From an uncultured Campylobacter sp. (GTDB lineage Bacteria > Campylobacterota > Campylobacteria > Campylobacterales > Campylobacteraceae): DNA of 43,503 bases. Of this stretch, positions 1-8,606 are shown piece after piece. A model generated the notes under the pieces. That model made no database searches and was not told the origin of the DNA. It saw only the letters and a list, made by a program, of their open reading frames with translations. Where the stretch lies: positions 1-43,503 of the forward strand of contig NZ_CALHVN010000003.1 of the NCBI RefSeq assembly GCF_938039245.1, given 5' to 3'. The position numbers were made by a program, and so were the translations under genes. How positions within the stretch are numbered: the first letter of the stretch is position 1; each line of letters opens with the position of its first letter.

Positions 1-10
1 GATCTGATAG

Positions 11-604
11 CTAAACATGGCTGAACAGAGTCATAGTTACGTCCGCGCCAAGCCCCCATCTACTCCAGCTGCCGTATCTGCCAGAAACCTTATAAACAGG
101 GGTAAAATTTGCTTTTTTGCTGACTAAATTTACGACCGCGCCGCCGTCGCTCCTGCCGTATAGGATAGAAGCTGGTCCTTTTAAAATCTCGACGCGCTCG
201 ACGTTTGCGGTGCTGCGCCTGATCTGACCCGAGTCTCTCACGCCGTCTCTATATATGTCTCCGCCGTCTACGCTAAAGCCTCTTATTTTTATACTCTCGC
301 CGCGCATATCGTAGCCTGCGTCGATGCCCGCGTTTCCTTCTAGGATACTAGAGAGATCATTCGTGCCGTAGTTGCGATTTTTTTGGATATCGATAGTTTC
401 GATGGTTTGAGGCGTTTGCTTGTTGCTAAGTCCGTTTCTGTTTACTTCCGCGCTATCGTATGCGACGTAGCCTTTTAGGTTATCTTGCTCGGAAATGCCT
501 TCGACTTCTACGCTTGGAAGCATCACCGAGTAGCCGTCCGTCTTTGCATCTGCGGCAGCAAAAGTAGCCAAAATAGCGACTGAAGCAAAAATACTAAGTC
601 TCAT
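11..604 (-). CDS. TonB-dependent siderophore-type receptor, N-terminal part, probably frameshifted at the window edge
   Basis: Outer-membrane receptor for energy-dependent uptake of ferric siderophores or similar ligands. A signal peptide (about residues 1-20, ending near AAADA) is followed by the plug domain: a TPQTIETI segment near residue 65, then SIKIRGFSVDGGDIYRDGVRD near 104-124, VERVEILKGPASILYGR near 135-151 and GGAVVNLVSKK, all typical of siderophore receptor plugs. The reading frame stops at 11-13, just as the first barrel strands begin, whereas such receptors normally run about 650-750 residues. Around position 38 the other frame continues as DVNYDSVQPCLAIR, which looks like the usual first barrel strand, so a one-base loss is likely. 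It could be a true mutation or a sequencing error. Only 10 bases lie beyond the stop. Confidence 0.85.
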   Translation of the reverse strand: MRLSIFASVAILATFAAADAKTDGYSVMLPSVEVEGISEQDNLKGYVAYDSAEVNRNGLSNKQTPQTIETIDIQKNRNYGTNDLSSILEGNAGIDAGYDMRGESIKIRGFSVDGGDIYRDGVRDSGQIRRSTANVERVEILKGPASILYGRSDGGAVVNLVSKKANFTPVYKVSGRYGSWSRWGLGADVTMTLFSHV

Positions 605-1173
605 TATTCTCCCTTGATTTTAAAATAAAAATGAGATTATATATCGTATTTGCTTTATAAATCGTTAAAGGTAGATTTGATATATCGGTCGTGCTTAACG
701 GTCATTAAATACGAAGCGGTGCTAAATTTATGAGATTTTCGTGCGACGTCGTCTTGAAAATTTATGATTTTCGTTTCTAACTTAAATTTATCTCAAGTAG
801 GGCGTTTAATTATTTGCAAATTTATAAAACATCGCTTCGTGTCATAATTTTTTTCAAAAATCAAAATTTTTTATGATACTGTGTTACTATTTTACTCATT
901 TTTTTTATATATTTGTCGGCACGACCTAAAAATTTATGCGTTCGGTTATCAAAACGTGTCTTTAAATTTAGTCGTATAGAAAAATATATTTTCGCGTTTG
1001 AATCAGTTCCTAGCCCTAAAAATAAGGATAATAAAGATATTTTTTGTCTCAATTTAAATAACAAATATTGCAAAAAAACTAATTAATTTTCATCAACCCA
1101 AATTCAGCTTTTAACAGCTAATATCGCCGTAATTTTTAAGAACTATCTTAAAAAATAACTAGGAGAAAACACA
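605..1173. other. Intergenic region between divergent TonB receptor and nap operon
   Basis: AT-rich, gene-free 569 bases between divergent genes. It holds the receptor promoter and should hold the nap promoter. A TAATAT at 1119-1124 is a possible napA -10 box (weak), and the napA ribosome site AGGAG is at 1161-1165. A minus-strand open stretch at 861-1073 has no ribosome site and protein-unlike composition. Several runs of A and T suggest curvature. Confidence 0.5.
636..641 (-). promoter_or_regulatory. Putative -10 box for the TonB receptor gene
   Basis: On the minus strand a perfect TATAAT lies 32 bases before the receptor ATG, in a very AT-rich stretch. Receptors of this kind are normally Fur-controlled, and the AT-rich sequence between this box and the start codon could hold a Fur site, but I cannot identify one with certainty. 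Confidence 0.45.
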
Positions 1174-3960
1174 ATGGATCGACGAGATTTTATAAAAAGC
1201 GCCGCCGCAACCGCTGCGTGCGCAAGCGCCGGTATAGCGCTTCCTTCAAGCCTTAGCGCTGCGGGTAACGAGGCGGAAAAGGGCTGGCGCTGGGATAAGG
1301 CGGCATGTAGGTTTTGCGGAACGGGTTGCGGTATAATGATCGCAACCAAAGAGGGCAAAATCGTAGCCGTCAAAGGCGACCCGGAAGCGCCGGTAAACCG
1401 CGGCTTAAACTGCATCAAGGGTTATTTTAACGCTAAAATCATGTACGGCTCAGACCGTATCACTCAGCCTCTTCTTCGCGTAAACGAAAAAGGCGAATTT
1501 GACAAAAAGGGTAAATTTAAACCGATCAGCTGGGAAAAAGCCTTTGATATCATGGCTGAAAAATATAAAGAAACCATGGCTAAAAACGGCGTGCATTCAG
1601 CCTGCGTTTTCGGCTCTGGTCAATACACTATTTTAGAGGGTTATGCGGCGGTTAAGCTATGGAAAGCCGGCATCAGAAGCAACTCCATAGACCCGAATGC
1701 TCGCCACTGCATGGCTAGCGCGGTTACGGGATTTATGCAGACGTTCGGTATAGACGAGCCTGCGGGCTGCTACGACGACATAGAGCTAACCGATACTATC
1801 GTACCGTGGGGCGCGAATATGGCGGAGATGCACCCGATACTTTGGGCGCGTATAAGCGATAGGAAGTTAAGCGATCCCGAACGCGTAAAAATCGTAAATA
1901 TCTCTACTTATTCGACTAGAACCTCAAACATCGCCGATATGGAAATTTTATTCGCTCCTTCGTCAGACGTCGCTATCTGGAACTACATCGCTCACGAGAT
2001 CGTTTATAATCATCCAGAAGCCATCGACTGGGACTACGTAAATAGCCACTGCGTATTTGCGACGGGACCTGCCGATATCGGTTACGGGCTTAGAAATAAT
2101 CCAAATCATCCTAACTACTCAAACGAAAAAGACGTCGTAGAGACGGAGCTTCATAAGAAACTAAGCAAAAACGAAGGCGTAACTCTGGGCTATCTAGGCT
2201 ATAAAGAGGGCGACGTGATGGAAAATAAAAATACGGCTACCGCGGGCAAGCATTGGCAAATCACGTTTGAGGAATTTAAAGAAGCGCTTAAACCTTATAC
2301 GCTTGATTTCTCCGCTCCGCTAATAAAAGGCGATCCAAACGAGGATTTGGAAGAATTTAAGAAAAAACTAAAGCAACTAGTCGACTGGTATATCGAAAAG
2401 GGCAGAAAAGTAGTTAGCTTTTGGACGATGGGCTTTAACCAGCACCAACGCGGCACTTGGGTAAACGAGCAAGCCTATATGGTACATATGCTACTTGGCA
2501 AACACGCAAAACCGGGCGAGGGCGCTTTCTCGCTAACGGGACAACCAAGCGCATGCGGAACGGCACGCGAGGTCGGTACTTTCGTTCATCGCTTGCCTGC
2601 GGATATGGTCGTAGATAACGCCGAACACCGCGAAATAAGCGAGAAAATTTGGAAACTTCCTAAAAACACGCTAAATCCGAAAGTCGCCTCCCACTACGTA
2701 AAAATGATGCGCGATATGGAAGACGGAAAGATGAAATGGGCGTGGGTGCAGGTAAATAACCCGTGGCAAAATACCGCAAACGCAAACCACTGGATAAAAG
2801 CCGCTCGCGAGATGGATAACTTTATCATCGTTTCAGATCCGTATCCTGGCATCTCGGCTAAGGTTGCCGACCTGATCCTACCTACTGCGATGATTTACGA
2901 AAAATGGGGCGCGTACGGTAATGCTGAGCGCCGAACGCAGCACTGGAGACAACAAGTCCTTCCGGTAGGCGAAGCGATGAGCGACACGTGGCAAATGCTG
3001 GAATTTGCTAAGCGCTTTAAGCTAAAAGAGGTTTGGGGCGAACAAAAAGTGGACGATAAGCTAACGCTTCCAAGCGTGCTAGACGAGGCAAAAGCCATGG
3101 GTTATAGCGAAGAAGATACGCTATTTGACGTGCTTTTCGCAAACGAAGAGGCTAAGAGCTATCCTGCAAAAGACGCTATAATGGAAGATTTCGATAACTC
3201 CGAAGTTTTCGGCGATAGCAGAAAAGTAGTCGGCTCAGACGGAAAGGTATTTGAGGGATACGGATTTTTCATCCAAAAATACCTTTGGGAAGACTACCGC
3301 AAATTTGGCTCCGGTCACGGACACGATCTAGCCGACTTTGATACTTATCACAAAGTGCGCGGACTAAGGTGGCCCGTCGTAGACGGTAAAGAAACTCAGT
3401 GGAGATTTAACGCCAAATACGATCCGTATGCCAAAAAATATGCCGAAGACGGCAAGCAGTTTGCATTCTACGGAAATAAAAAAGCCAAGTTGCAAAAAGG
3501 CGATCTAGCAAAAGTAACTAGCGGCGACGAGAAATTTTCGATCGCCAATAAAGCCAAAATTTTCTTCCGTCCTTATATGGATCCGTGCGAGATGCCTGAT
3601 ACTACGTATCCTTTCTGGCTATGTACGGGCCGCGTCTTGGAGCACTGGCACACAGGCACTATGACTATGCGCGTTCCTGAGCTTTACCGTGCTGTTCCAG
3701 AGGCGCTTTGCTATATGCACGAGGGCGATGCGCAAAAGCTAAATTTACAACATAACGACGTAGTTTGGGTTGAGTCTCGCCGCGGCAAGGTAAAAGCAAG
3801 AATTGATCTTCGCGGACGAAACAAAACCCCTTCGGGCCTAGTGTACGTGCCGTTTTTCGATGAAAACGTATATATCAACAAAGTCTGCTTAGATGCGACT
3901 TGCCCGATCTCAAAAGAGACCGACTATAAAAAATGTGCGGTTAAAATTTACAAGGCTTAA
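1174..3960 (+). CDS. napA: Periplasmic nitrate reductase, catalytic subunit NapA
   Basis: Molybdenum enzyme that reduces nitrate to nitrite in the periplasm. Its 928 residues match campylobacterial NapA. The N-terminus carries a twin-arginine motif (RRDFIK, residues 3-8), then an alanine-rich h-region. The [4Fe-4S] cluster ligands are C45, C48, C52 and C80 (CxxCxxxC then C). C179 in NARHCM is the expected molybdenum ligand to the bis-MGD cofactor. The rest is the molybdopterin oxidoreductase fold, ending in the dinucleotide-binding domain (ICTGR-like motif LCTGRVLEHWHTGTM near 811-825). The start follows a good AGGAGA box. It is first in napAGHBFLD, with napG beginning 2 bases after its stop. 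The MGD cofactor links it to moaDE later in the window. Confidence 0.98.
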   Translation: MDRRDFIKSAAATAACASAGIALPSSLSAAGNEAEKGWRWDKAACRFCGTGCGIMIATKEGKIVAVKGDPEAPVNRGLNCIKGYFNAKIMYGSDRITQPLLRVNEKGEFDKKGKFKPISWEKAFDIMAEKYKETMAKNGVHSACVFGSGQYTILEGYAAVKLWKAGIRSNSIDPNARHCMASAVTGFMQTFGIDEPAGCYDDIELTDTIVPWGANMAEMHPILWARISDRKLSDPERVKIVNISTYSTRTSNIADMEILFAPSSDVAIWNYIAHEIVYNHPEAIDWDYVNSHCVFATGPADIGYGLRNNPNHPNYSNEKDVVETELHKKLSKNEGVTLGYLGYKEGDVMENKNTATAGKHWQITFEEFKEALKPYTLDFSAPLIKGDPNEDLEEFKKKLKQLVDWYIEKGRKVVSFWTMGFNQHQRGTWVNEQAYMVHMLLGKHAKPGEGAFSLTGQPSACGTAREVGTFVHRLPADMVVDNAEHREISEKIWKLPKNTLNPKVASHYVKMMRDMEDGKMKWAWVQVNNPWQNTANANHWIKAAREMDNFIIVSDPYPGISAKVADLILPTAMIYEKWGAYGNAERRTQHWRQQVLPVGEAMSDTWQMLEFAKRFKLKEVWGEQKVDDKLTLPSVLDEAKAMGYSEEDTLFDVLFANEEAKSYPAKDAIMEDFDNSEVFGDSRKVVGSDGKVFEGYGFFIQKYLWEDYRKFGSGHGHDLADFDTYHKVRGLRWPVVDGKETQWRFNAKYDPYAKKYAEDGKQFAFYGNKKAKLQKGDLAKVTSGDEKFSIANKAKIFFRPYMDPCEMPDTTYPFWLCTGRVLEHWHTGTMTMRVPELYRAVPEALCYMHEGDAQKLNLQHNDVVWVESRRGKVKARIDLRGRNKTPSGLVYVPFFDENVYINKVCLDATCPISKETDYKKCAVKIYKA

Positions 3961-3962
3961 TA

Positions 3963-4727
3963 ATGCAAAATAGAAGAGAGGCTTTAAAATTCGGGTTAAA
4001 AGCGATTAGTTTGGTTCTCGCGGGCGGTTTCATCTGGAGTACGCAAACGACGGCTAAAGCCCAAACTCTACTCATCAGACCGCCCGGCGCGCTAAAAGAG
4101 AAAAATTTTCTTAGCGAGTGCATACGTTGCGGGCTGTGCGTAGAAGCCTGTCCTTGGGATACGCTTATGCTTGCGGATTTAGACGACGGATTGCCTTACG
4201 GCACTCCGTTTTTTACGCCGCGTAAAATTCCGTGCTATATGTGTCCGGACATCCCGTGCACGGTCGCCTGTCCGACGGGTGCGTTAGACGTGAAGCTGGT
4301 AAGCGAAGATAACGGCAAGCTAAATATAAATAAGTCTAAAATGGGTATAGCGGTGCTAGATCCTAATTTTTGCATCGCTTACGAAGGACTTCGCTGCGAC
4401 GCTTGCTACCGCGCTTGCCCTTTGATAGACAAGGCGTTAAAGCTTGAATACGTTCGCAACGAACGAACGCAAAAGCATGCGTTTTTTAAACCGGTCGTAG
4501 ATGCCGATTACTGCACGGGCTGCGGTATGTGCGAGCAAGTTTGCGTGACGCCTAAGGCTTCTATTTTCGTGCTTCCACGCGAAATAGGGCTGGGATCTAG
4601 TAATGAACAATACGTCGAAGGCTGGATCGAAGGGCAAGACAAAAAGCTAAAAGACGTAACGCCGAAAGATTTTAAAGGCGATGATAAAAAGCTAAACGAC
4701 TATCTAAACGGCGGAGATTTGCTATGA
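3963..4727 (+). CDS. napG: NapG, ferredoxin-type quinol dehydrogenase component
   Basis: Periplasmic iron-sulphur protein of 254 residues that passes electrons from membrane NapH towards NapB and NapA; campylobacters use NapGH in place of NapC. The N-terminus has a twin-arginine-like signal (NRREALKFG, residues 3-11). Four [4Fe-4S] motifs follow: C53/56/59/63, C91/94/99/103, C137/145/148/152 and C184/187/190/194. It starts 2 bases after the napA stop and its last codons overlap the napH start (ATGA, 4724-4727), so translation is probably coupled. The C-terminal 40 residues are lysine- and aspartate-rich. Confidence 0.97.
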   Translation: MQNRREALKFGLKAISLVLAGGFIWSTQTTAKAQTLLIRPPGALKEKNFLSECIRCGLCVEACPWDTLMLADLDDGLPYGTPFFTPRKIPCYMCPDIPCTVACPTGALDVKLVSEDNGKLNINKSKMGIAVLDPNFCIAYEGLRCDACYRACPLIDKALKLEYVRNERTQKHAFFKPVVDADYCTGCGMCEQVCVTPKASIFVLPREIGLGSSNEQYVEGWIEGQDKKLKDVTPKDFKGDDKKLNDYLNGGDLL

Positions 4728-5521
4728 AATATTTGATTTTAAGAAGAATAAGTCAAATTTTGATTTTGGCTCTATTTTTTGCGAGTAACTATTATGGAGT
4801 TAAAATTTTACAAGGCAATCTCAGCTCGTCTTTGCTATTTGGAGTCGTTCCGCTTAGCGATCCGTTTGCGGTTTTGCAGCTGTTTTTAGCGGGTTTTTCT
4901 ATCGGCTCTACCGCCGTTTTAGGAGCGGGGATAATACTAGCTTTTTATGCTTTTATCGCTCCTAGAGCCTTTTGTAGCTGGATTTGCCCCGTAAATATCA
5001 TCACCGAAACTGCTCGCTGGTTTAGGGTAAAGCTAGGCTACGACAAAGATAAAAAATTCGTAAATTTTACGAGAGACGCTAGATATTATATCCTCGCGTT
5101 TACGCTTTTTTTATCGTTAGTTACGGGCGCGCCGGCATTTGAGGGCGTTAGTTACATAGGTATCGTGCAGCGCGGCATTATCTACGGCGGTACGCTTTGG
5201 CTATTCGTTGCTTTTGGGTTGTTTGCTATAGACGCATTTTTGGGCGATAGACTCGTTTGTTCAAAGCTCTGCCCTCTGGGCGCTTTTTACGCGGTCGTCG
5301 GCAAATTTTCGCTTTTACGCATAGAACATAACGCGAGCAATTGCACCAACTGCATGAAATGTAAGCTTATTTGCCCCGAAAATCAAGTGCTGGGCATTAT
5401 CGGCAAGCAAAGCGGGTTTATAAAATCTAGCGAGTGCATTAGCTGCGGACGCTGTATCGACGTTTGCGGCGACGATGCTTTAAAATTTAACATTAGAAAT
5501 TTAAAGGAGAAAAATCAATGA
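4724..5521 (+). CDS. napH: NapH, membrane ferredoxin-type quinol dehydrogenase component
   Basis: Integral membrane partner of NapG in menaquinol oxidation, 265 residues. About four to five hydrophobic segments are visible (roughly 8-25, 40-85, 115-132, 145-170). Two cytoplasmic CxxxCP motifs, CSWICP and CSKLCP, are a NapH hallmark. Two C-terminal [4Fe-4S] motifs follow (CTNCMKCKLIC and CISCGRCIDVC). It overlaps napG and napB by 4 bases each (ATGA junctions), so it is translationally coupled within the operon. Confidence 0.97.
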   Translation: MKYLILRRISQILILALFFASNYYGVKILQGNLSSSLLFGVVPLSDPFAVLQLFLAGFSIGSTAVLGAGIILAFYAFIAPRAFCSWICPVNIITETARWFRVKLGYDKDKKFVNFTRDARYYILAFTLFLSLVTGAPAFEGVSYIGIVQRGIIYGGTLWLFVAFGLFAIDAFLGDRLVCSKLCPLGAFYAVVGKFSLLRIEHNASNCTNCMKCKLICPENQVLGIIGKQSGFIKSSECISCGRCIDVCGDDALKFNIRNLKEKNQ

Positions 5522-6138
5522 AGGCGAGAATTTTGGCGGGATTGGCATGCGCCGTCCTCATATTTTCGGGCTGTGCCGAAGCTAAAGAAGAGCAAAAATC
5601 ATCTAGCTCCGCGCAAACTCAAAAAACGGAGCAGATAAAAACTAATTCCGATAAAAAAGAAAAAGTAAAGCTAAAAGACGGTAAAGACGCCAAAGACTTA
5701 AATATCTTGCGCGCCGCTAACGACGTTATCGACGAAGACGATATAAAACTAGCCGATATTAACTGGACCAAACCGGCCGCGGGCGAATCAAAAAGATACG
5801 ACCGCTCTTTTGAAAACGCTCCGCCGCTAATCCCTCATGATTTAGAAGGACTCATTCCTATCACGGCGGATAATAATATGTGCGTTAGCTGCCATATGCC
5901 CGAAGTCGCAAAAGACGTCGGCGCGACTCCGATCCCTAAATCGCACCTTTATAGCATAAGGAATAAAAAAGACCTTGAGGGCAAGCTTAGCGACGACCGC
6001 TTTAACTGCACTACGTGCCACGTACCGCAGGCTAACGTAGAGGCTAAATTTAAAAATAACTTTAAGCCTGAGTATCGCGACGCAAACTCGACAAGTCGCT
6101 CAAACCTTCTTGACGTGCTAAACGAGGGCGTCAGATAA
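5518..6138 (+). CDS. napB: NapB, dihaem cytochrome c subunit of nitrate reductase
   Basis: Electron-transfer subunit that feeds NapA. The two haem c sites are CVSCH (122-126) and CTTCH (164-168). H107 and H143 are candidate distal ligands. The 206 residues exceed my recollection of about 170 for C. jejuni NapB. The excess is a charged, low-complexity linker (about 23-62, rich in K, D, E, S and Q) after the signal peptide. The signal ends LIFSGC, a near-lipobox, so the protein may be lipid-anchored through C19. Alternatively signal peptidase I could cut after AEA. It overlaps napH and napF. Confidence 0.96.
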   Translation: MKARILAGLACAVLIFSGCAEAKEEQKSSSSAQTQKTEQIKTNSDKKEKVKLKDGKDAKDLNILRAANDVIDEDDIKLADINWTKPAAGESKRYDRSFENAPPLIPHDLEGLIPITADNNMCVSCHMPEVAKDVGATPIPKSHLYSIRNKKDLEGKLSDDRFNCTTCHVPQANVEAKFKNNFKPEYRDANSTSRSNLLDVLNEGVR

Positions 6139-6614
6139 TGACGGCGGACGCTTCGAGGCGTAAAATTTTTTCTAAAATTTTGGGCGGTAAACCCGCTCAA
6201 AATTTCATCGCACCGCCTTATTTTTGCGGCGAATTTGATTGTGCGGGCTGCGACGCGCCTTGCGTTAGCGCCTGCGAAAAAGAGCTTTTAAGCTTTGAAA
6301 ACGAGAGAGTAAATTTTAAATTTAAATCCTTTGGCTGCGATTTTTGCGAAAAATGCGCGCTAGCTTGCGAGGATGCGGGACGAGAGGTTTTAAATTTAAA
6401 ATTTTCTTCTAAAATCCAAGCTAAATTTTCCATCGACGTAAATGCCTGCCTTGCTTGGAACGGCACGATTTGCTGCAGTTGTCAAGATATTTGCAAATTT
6501 AGGGCGATTGACTTTTTCGGAGTTTTTCGTCCGAGTATAAATCAAAAATGCGCCGGCTGCGCGCAGTGTATGGAGGTTTGCTTCGTGAATTCTATCAAAA
6601 TGGAGGCATTATGA
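6138..6614 (+). CDS. napF: NapF, ferredoxin-type maturation protein
   Basis: Cytoplasmic iron-sulphur protein thought to help load the cluster of NapA, 158 residues. Cysteine groups are arranged as up to four ferredoxin motifs, including CDFCEKCALAC, CLAWNGTICCSCQDIC and a C-terminal CAGCAQCMEVC. The first motif is irregular (C-GEFD-C-AGC-DAP-C-VSA-C). The ATG at 6138 shares one base with the napB stop codon (TAATG), and the gene end overlaps napL by 4 bases. C. jejuni, as I recall, lacks napF, so its presence matches Wolinella and the oral campylobacters. Confidence 0.92.
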   Translation: MTADASRRKIFSKILGGKPAQNFIAPPYFCGEFDCAGCDAPCVSACEKELLSFENERVNFKFKSFGCDFCEKCALACEDAGREVLNLKFSSKIQAKFSIDVNACLAWNGTICCSCQDICKFRAIDFFGVFRPSINQKCAGCAQCMEVCFVNSIKMEAL

Positions 6615-7579
6615 AAAAAGTTATTTTATTTTTTACGGCTTTTTTTTGTTTAAATTTTACGAATTTATCGGCCATGCCGCTTGAAATCTCGCAGCCAGAT
6701 AAATCGATAAAAGCGGGTGCAAACGTTATAAGCTCGAATTTGATAGATGAAATTTTATATCTAGGCACGGACGGCGGCGAGCTTGATATTTACGACATAA
6801 AAGCGGGCGAATTTTTAGAACCGATTAAATTTCGTACGGTAAAAACGCATTTTAGCGACGCGGAACCGGCTAAAATTTTTAGCATCGACCGCCTAGGCGA
6901 CGCGCTTTTGGTTTTAGCCGAGATGGATTATAACGAGAGGTATTTGTACGTTTTTAAAAAAGAAGGCGCTGGCTGGAGTGAGGCTAGCAATATGCGTTTA
7001 GAAAATAAATCCGCCAAAAAAGCCTTTTTTATCGACGCGAAAACCGCCGTCGTATCGGATTTTGGCAACGAAATTTATCTCATCGACCTAGATAGCAAAA
7101 AGGCCGTCTTTAAACATAAATTTTCAATCGCTCTCTACGTGGATTTTGAAATAAACGAAACCCGCGATAAAATCGCCATCGGAGCCGAAAGCGGCGTGAT
7201 TTATATCTATAATCTAAAAACGCGCCAGACGGAGCAGACGCTAAATTTCTTTAAAGACAATATGTACGACATCGACTATAAAAACGGCGTCGTTTCGGTC
7301 GGAAGTATCGACAAGCAAGCCGGCGTTTATAACGGCGAGACGAGTTATTTTAAGGCGGATTTTATTGTTTATGCGACCGCGCTTAGCCCCAGCGGCAAAA
7401 GTCTAGCGTTTATGAACGGCGAGCAAAGCGACGTGTCCGTTTACGACGTAGCGAGCAAGAAAAAACTCGCTATCGTAAAGACGGGGCAGCAAATTTTAAA
7501 CGGACTTTATCTCTCAAACGGAGGCAGGCTAATTAGCGTCGCATACGAAAAAGAAGTTAAATTTTGGAGCGTAAAATGA
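6611..7579 (+). CDS. napL: NapL, periplasmic WD40-like accessory protein
   Basis: Accessory protein found in epsilonproteobacterial nap operons; its biochemical role is not settled. I take the ATG at 6611 as start because it forms an ATGA overlap with napF and follows GGAGG. It gives a clear signal peptide (MKKVILFFTAFFCLNFTNLSA, then MPLEI), and a start further upstream would lie inside napF. The mature part (about 300 residues) is made of beta-propeller-like repeats, such as LYLGTDGGELDIYD and IAIGAESGVIYIYNLKTRQ. Its end overlaps napD by 4 bases. Confidence 0.9.
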   Translation: MKKVILFFTAFFCLNFTNLSAMPLEISQPDKSIKAGANVISSNLIDEILYLGTDGGELDIYDIKAGEFLEPIKFRTVKTHFSDAEPAKIFSIDRLGDALLVLAEMDYNERYLYVFKKEGAGWSEASNMRLENKSAKKAFFIDAKTAVVSDFGNEIYLIDLDSKKAVFKHKFSIALYVDFEINETRDKIAIGAESGVIYIYNLKTRQTEQTLNFFKDNMYDIDYKNGVVSVGSIDKQAGVYNGETSYFKADFIVYATALSPSGKSLAFMNGEQSDVSVYDVASKKKLAIVKTGQQILNGLYLSNGGRLISVAYEKEVKFWSVK

Positions 7580-7923
7580 ATATATCAAGCCTAGTCGTCT
7601 ATAAAAAAGACGGCGCAAGCGAGCAAGAAATAATCTCGCAAATAGAGCAAGTAAAGGGCTGCGAGGTCGTCGCCGCGCAGGAAGGCAAGATAGTGGTCGT
7701 GATGAGCGTGGAAAATTTAGACGAGGAGATAAACCGCTTTAAAACGCTTGAAAGACTTGAGGGCGTTAGTGGCGCGGCGATGATTTACAGCTATCAAGAA
7801 GACCTCGCCGCCGATATAGAAAGCGTTAAAAAAAGCGGCAAGATAAGCGATATACTACTCGATGAAAACATTGATGCGAAGGATATCGTCTACAACGGTC
7901 ACGTCGGCGATAGGGTAAAATAA
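7576..7923 (+). CDS. napD: NapD, chaperone for the NapA twin-arginine signal
   Basis: Small cytoplasmic protein (115 residues) that binds the NapA signal peptide and delays export until the cofactor is loaded. It begins MNISSLVVYKK with the ferredoxin-like NapD fold expected (an EGKIVVVMS strand near residue 43-51). The ATG at 7576 overlaps the napL stop (ATGA), and an upstream TTG at 7564 lies inside napL and is less likely. This is the last gene of napAGHBFLD. No strong terminator hairpin follows before the next gene at 7992. Confidence 0.93.
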   Translation: MNISSLVVYKKDGASEQEIISQIEQVKGCEVVAAQEGKIVVVMSVENLDEEINRFKTLERLEGVSGAAMIYSYQEDLAADIESVKKSGKISDILLDENIDAKDIVYNGHVGDRVK

Positions 7924-7959
7924 ATTTTGCCCCTTAACTTTATTCTAATTTTGACGATA

Positions 7960-7965
7960 TATAAT
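7960..7965 (+). promoter_or_regulatory. Putative -10 box after the nap operon
   Basis: TATAAT 27 bases before the ATG of the next gene, with an AAGGAT ribosome site at 7981-7986. This suggests the following gene has its own promoter and is not simply read through from nap. Confidence 0.5.
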
Positions 7966-7991
7966 GCATAGTAAAATTTAAAGGATAACAT

Positions 7992-8606
7992 ATGCAAACT
8001 AGTGTAAACGCCCTACGCCAAAATCCATATACTCCGCAAGTTCAAGGTAGCAAGGAAGCAGTAAATTCGGATCAAAAAAATATACGGGAAGCCTACGCAA
8101 ATATCGACGTAAAGCAGCTGACAAATAGCTATTTGGCTCATTTTCAAGATATTGCAAGCTCAAATTCGAACTCAAATCTTTTATCTCAAGTTTGGACGTT
8201 TAGCGGCTCGGCAAATTTTAGCGATGTATCCGGCACTCAAAGTAAAAGCATAAATTCTCTCGAAGATATCTTATCGGCCGTTGATTTTAAGACGATCGGC
8301 TACGAGGGCAAACCTATATGGCAACTAAGCCAGAGCGAAGCTAGCGATTTAGTTAGCGAGAATGGATTTTTCGGTATCGCAAATACTGCGGATAGGATTT
8401 CAAATTTTATTATTAACGCCGCCGGAGACGATCTGGAAAAATTGCAAGCGGGAAAAGAAGGCATGCAAAGAGGCTTTAAAGAGGCAGAAAAAATTTGGGG
8501 CGGCAAGCTGCCTGAAATTTCGCAAAAAACTATAGAAAAGGCCACACAAAGTGTAAATAAAAGAATAGCCGAACTCGGCGGGAACGTCCTTAGTGTTCAA
8601 GCTTAA
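7992..8606 (+). CDS. Conserved campylobacterial protein resembling those labelled hydrogenase-4 component G
   Basis: 204 residues, no signal peptide. The N-terminal third is polar and low in complexity (serine and asparagine rich, SSNSNSN). The C-terminal half carries conserved-looking blocks: GYEGKPIWQLSQSEA, SENGFFGIANTADRISNFI, GDDLEKLQAGKEG and GFKEAEKIWGGKLPEIS. I recall this block from campylobacterial proteins that databases call hydrogenase-4 component G. No hydrogenase gene is nearby, so that name should not be read as function. It overlaps the next gene by 14 bases. Function unknown. Confidence 0.75.
   Translation: MQTSVNALRQNPYTPQVQGSKEAVNSDQKNIREAYANIDVKQLTNSYLAHFQDIASSNSNSNLLSQVWTFSGSANFSDVSGTQSKSINSLEDILSAVDFKTIGYEGKPIWQLSQSEASDLVSENGFFGIANTADRISNFIINAAGDDLEKLQAGKEGMQRGFKEAEKIWGGKLPEISQKTIEKATQSVNKRIAELGGNVLSVQA

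Noticed and set aside
861..1073. Minus-strand 70-codon open stretch upstream of napA
   Set aside because: No ribosome site and composition typical of AT-rich noncoding DNA. It lies where the nap promoter should be.
1174..3960. NapA as a formate dehydrogenase or assimilatory nitrate reductase
   Set aside because: The nap operon context, the twin-arginine signal and length support NapA. The Mo ligand is cysteine (C179) and there is no in-frame TGA.
7992..8606. Hydrogenase-4 subunit
   Set aside because: The name comes from database labels for this family. No hydrogenase gene, metal ligand or membrane segment is present.
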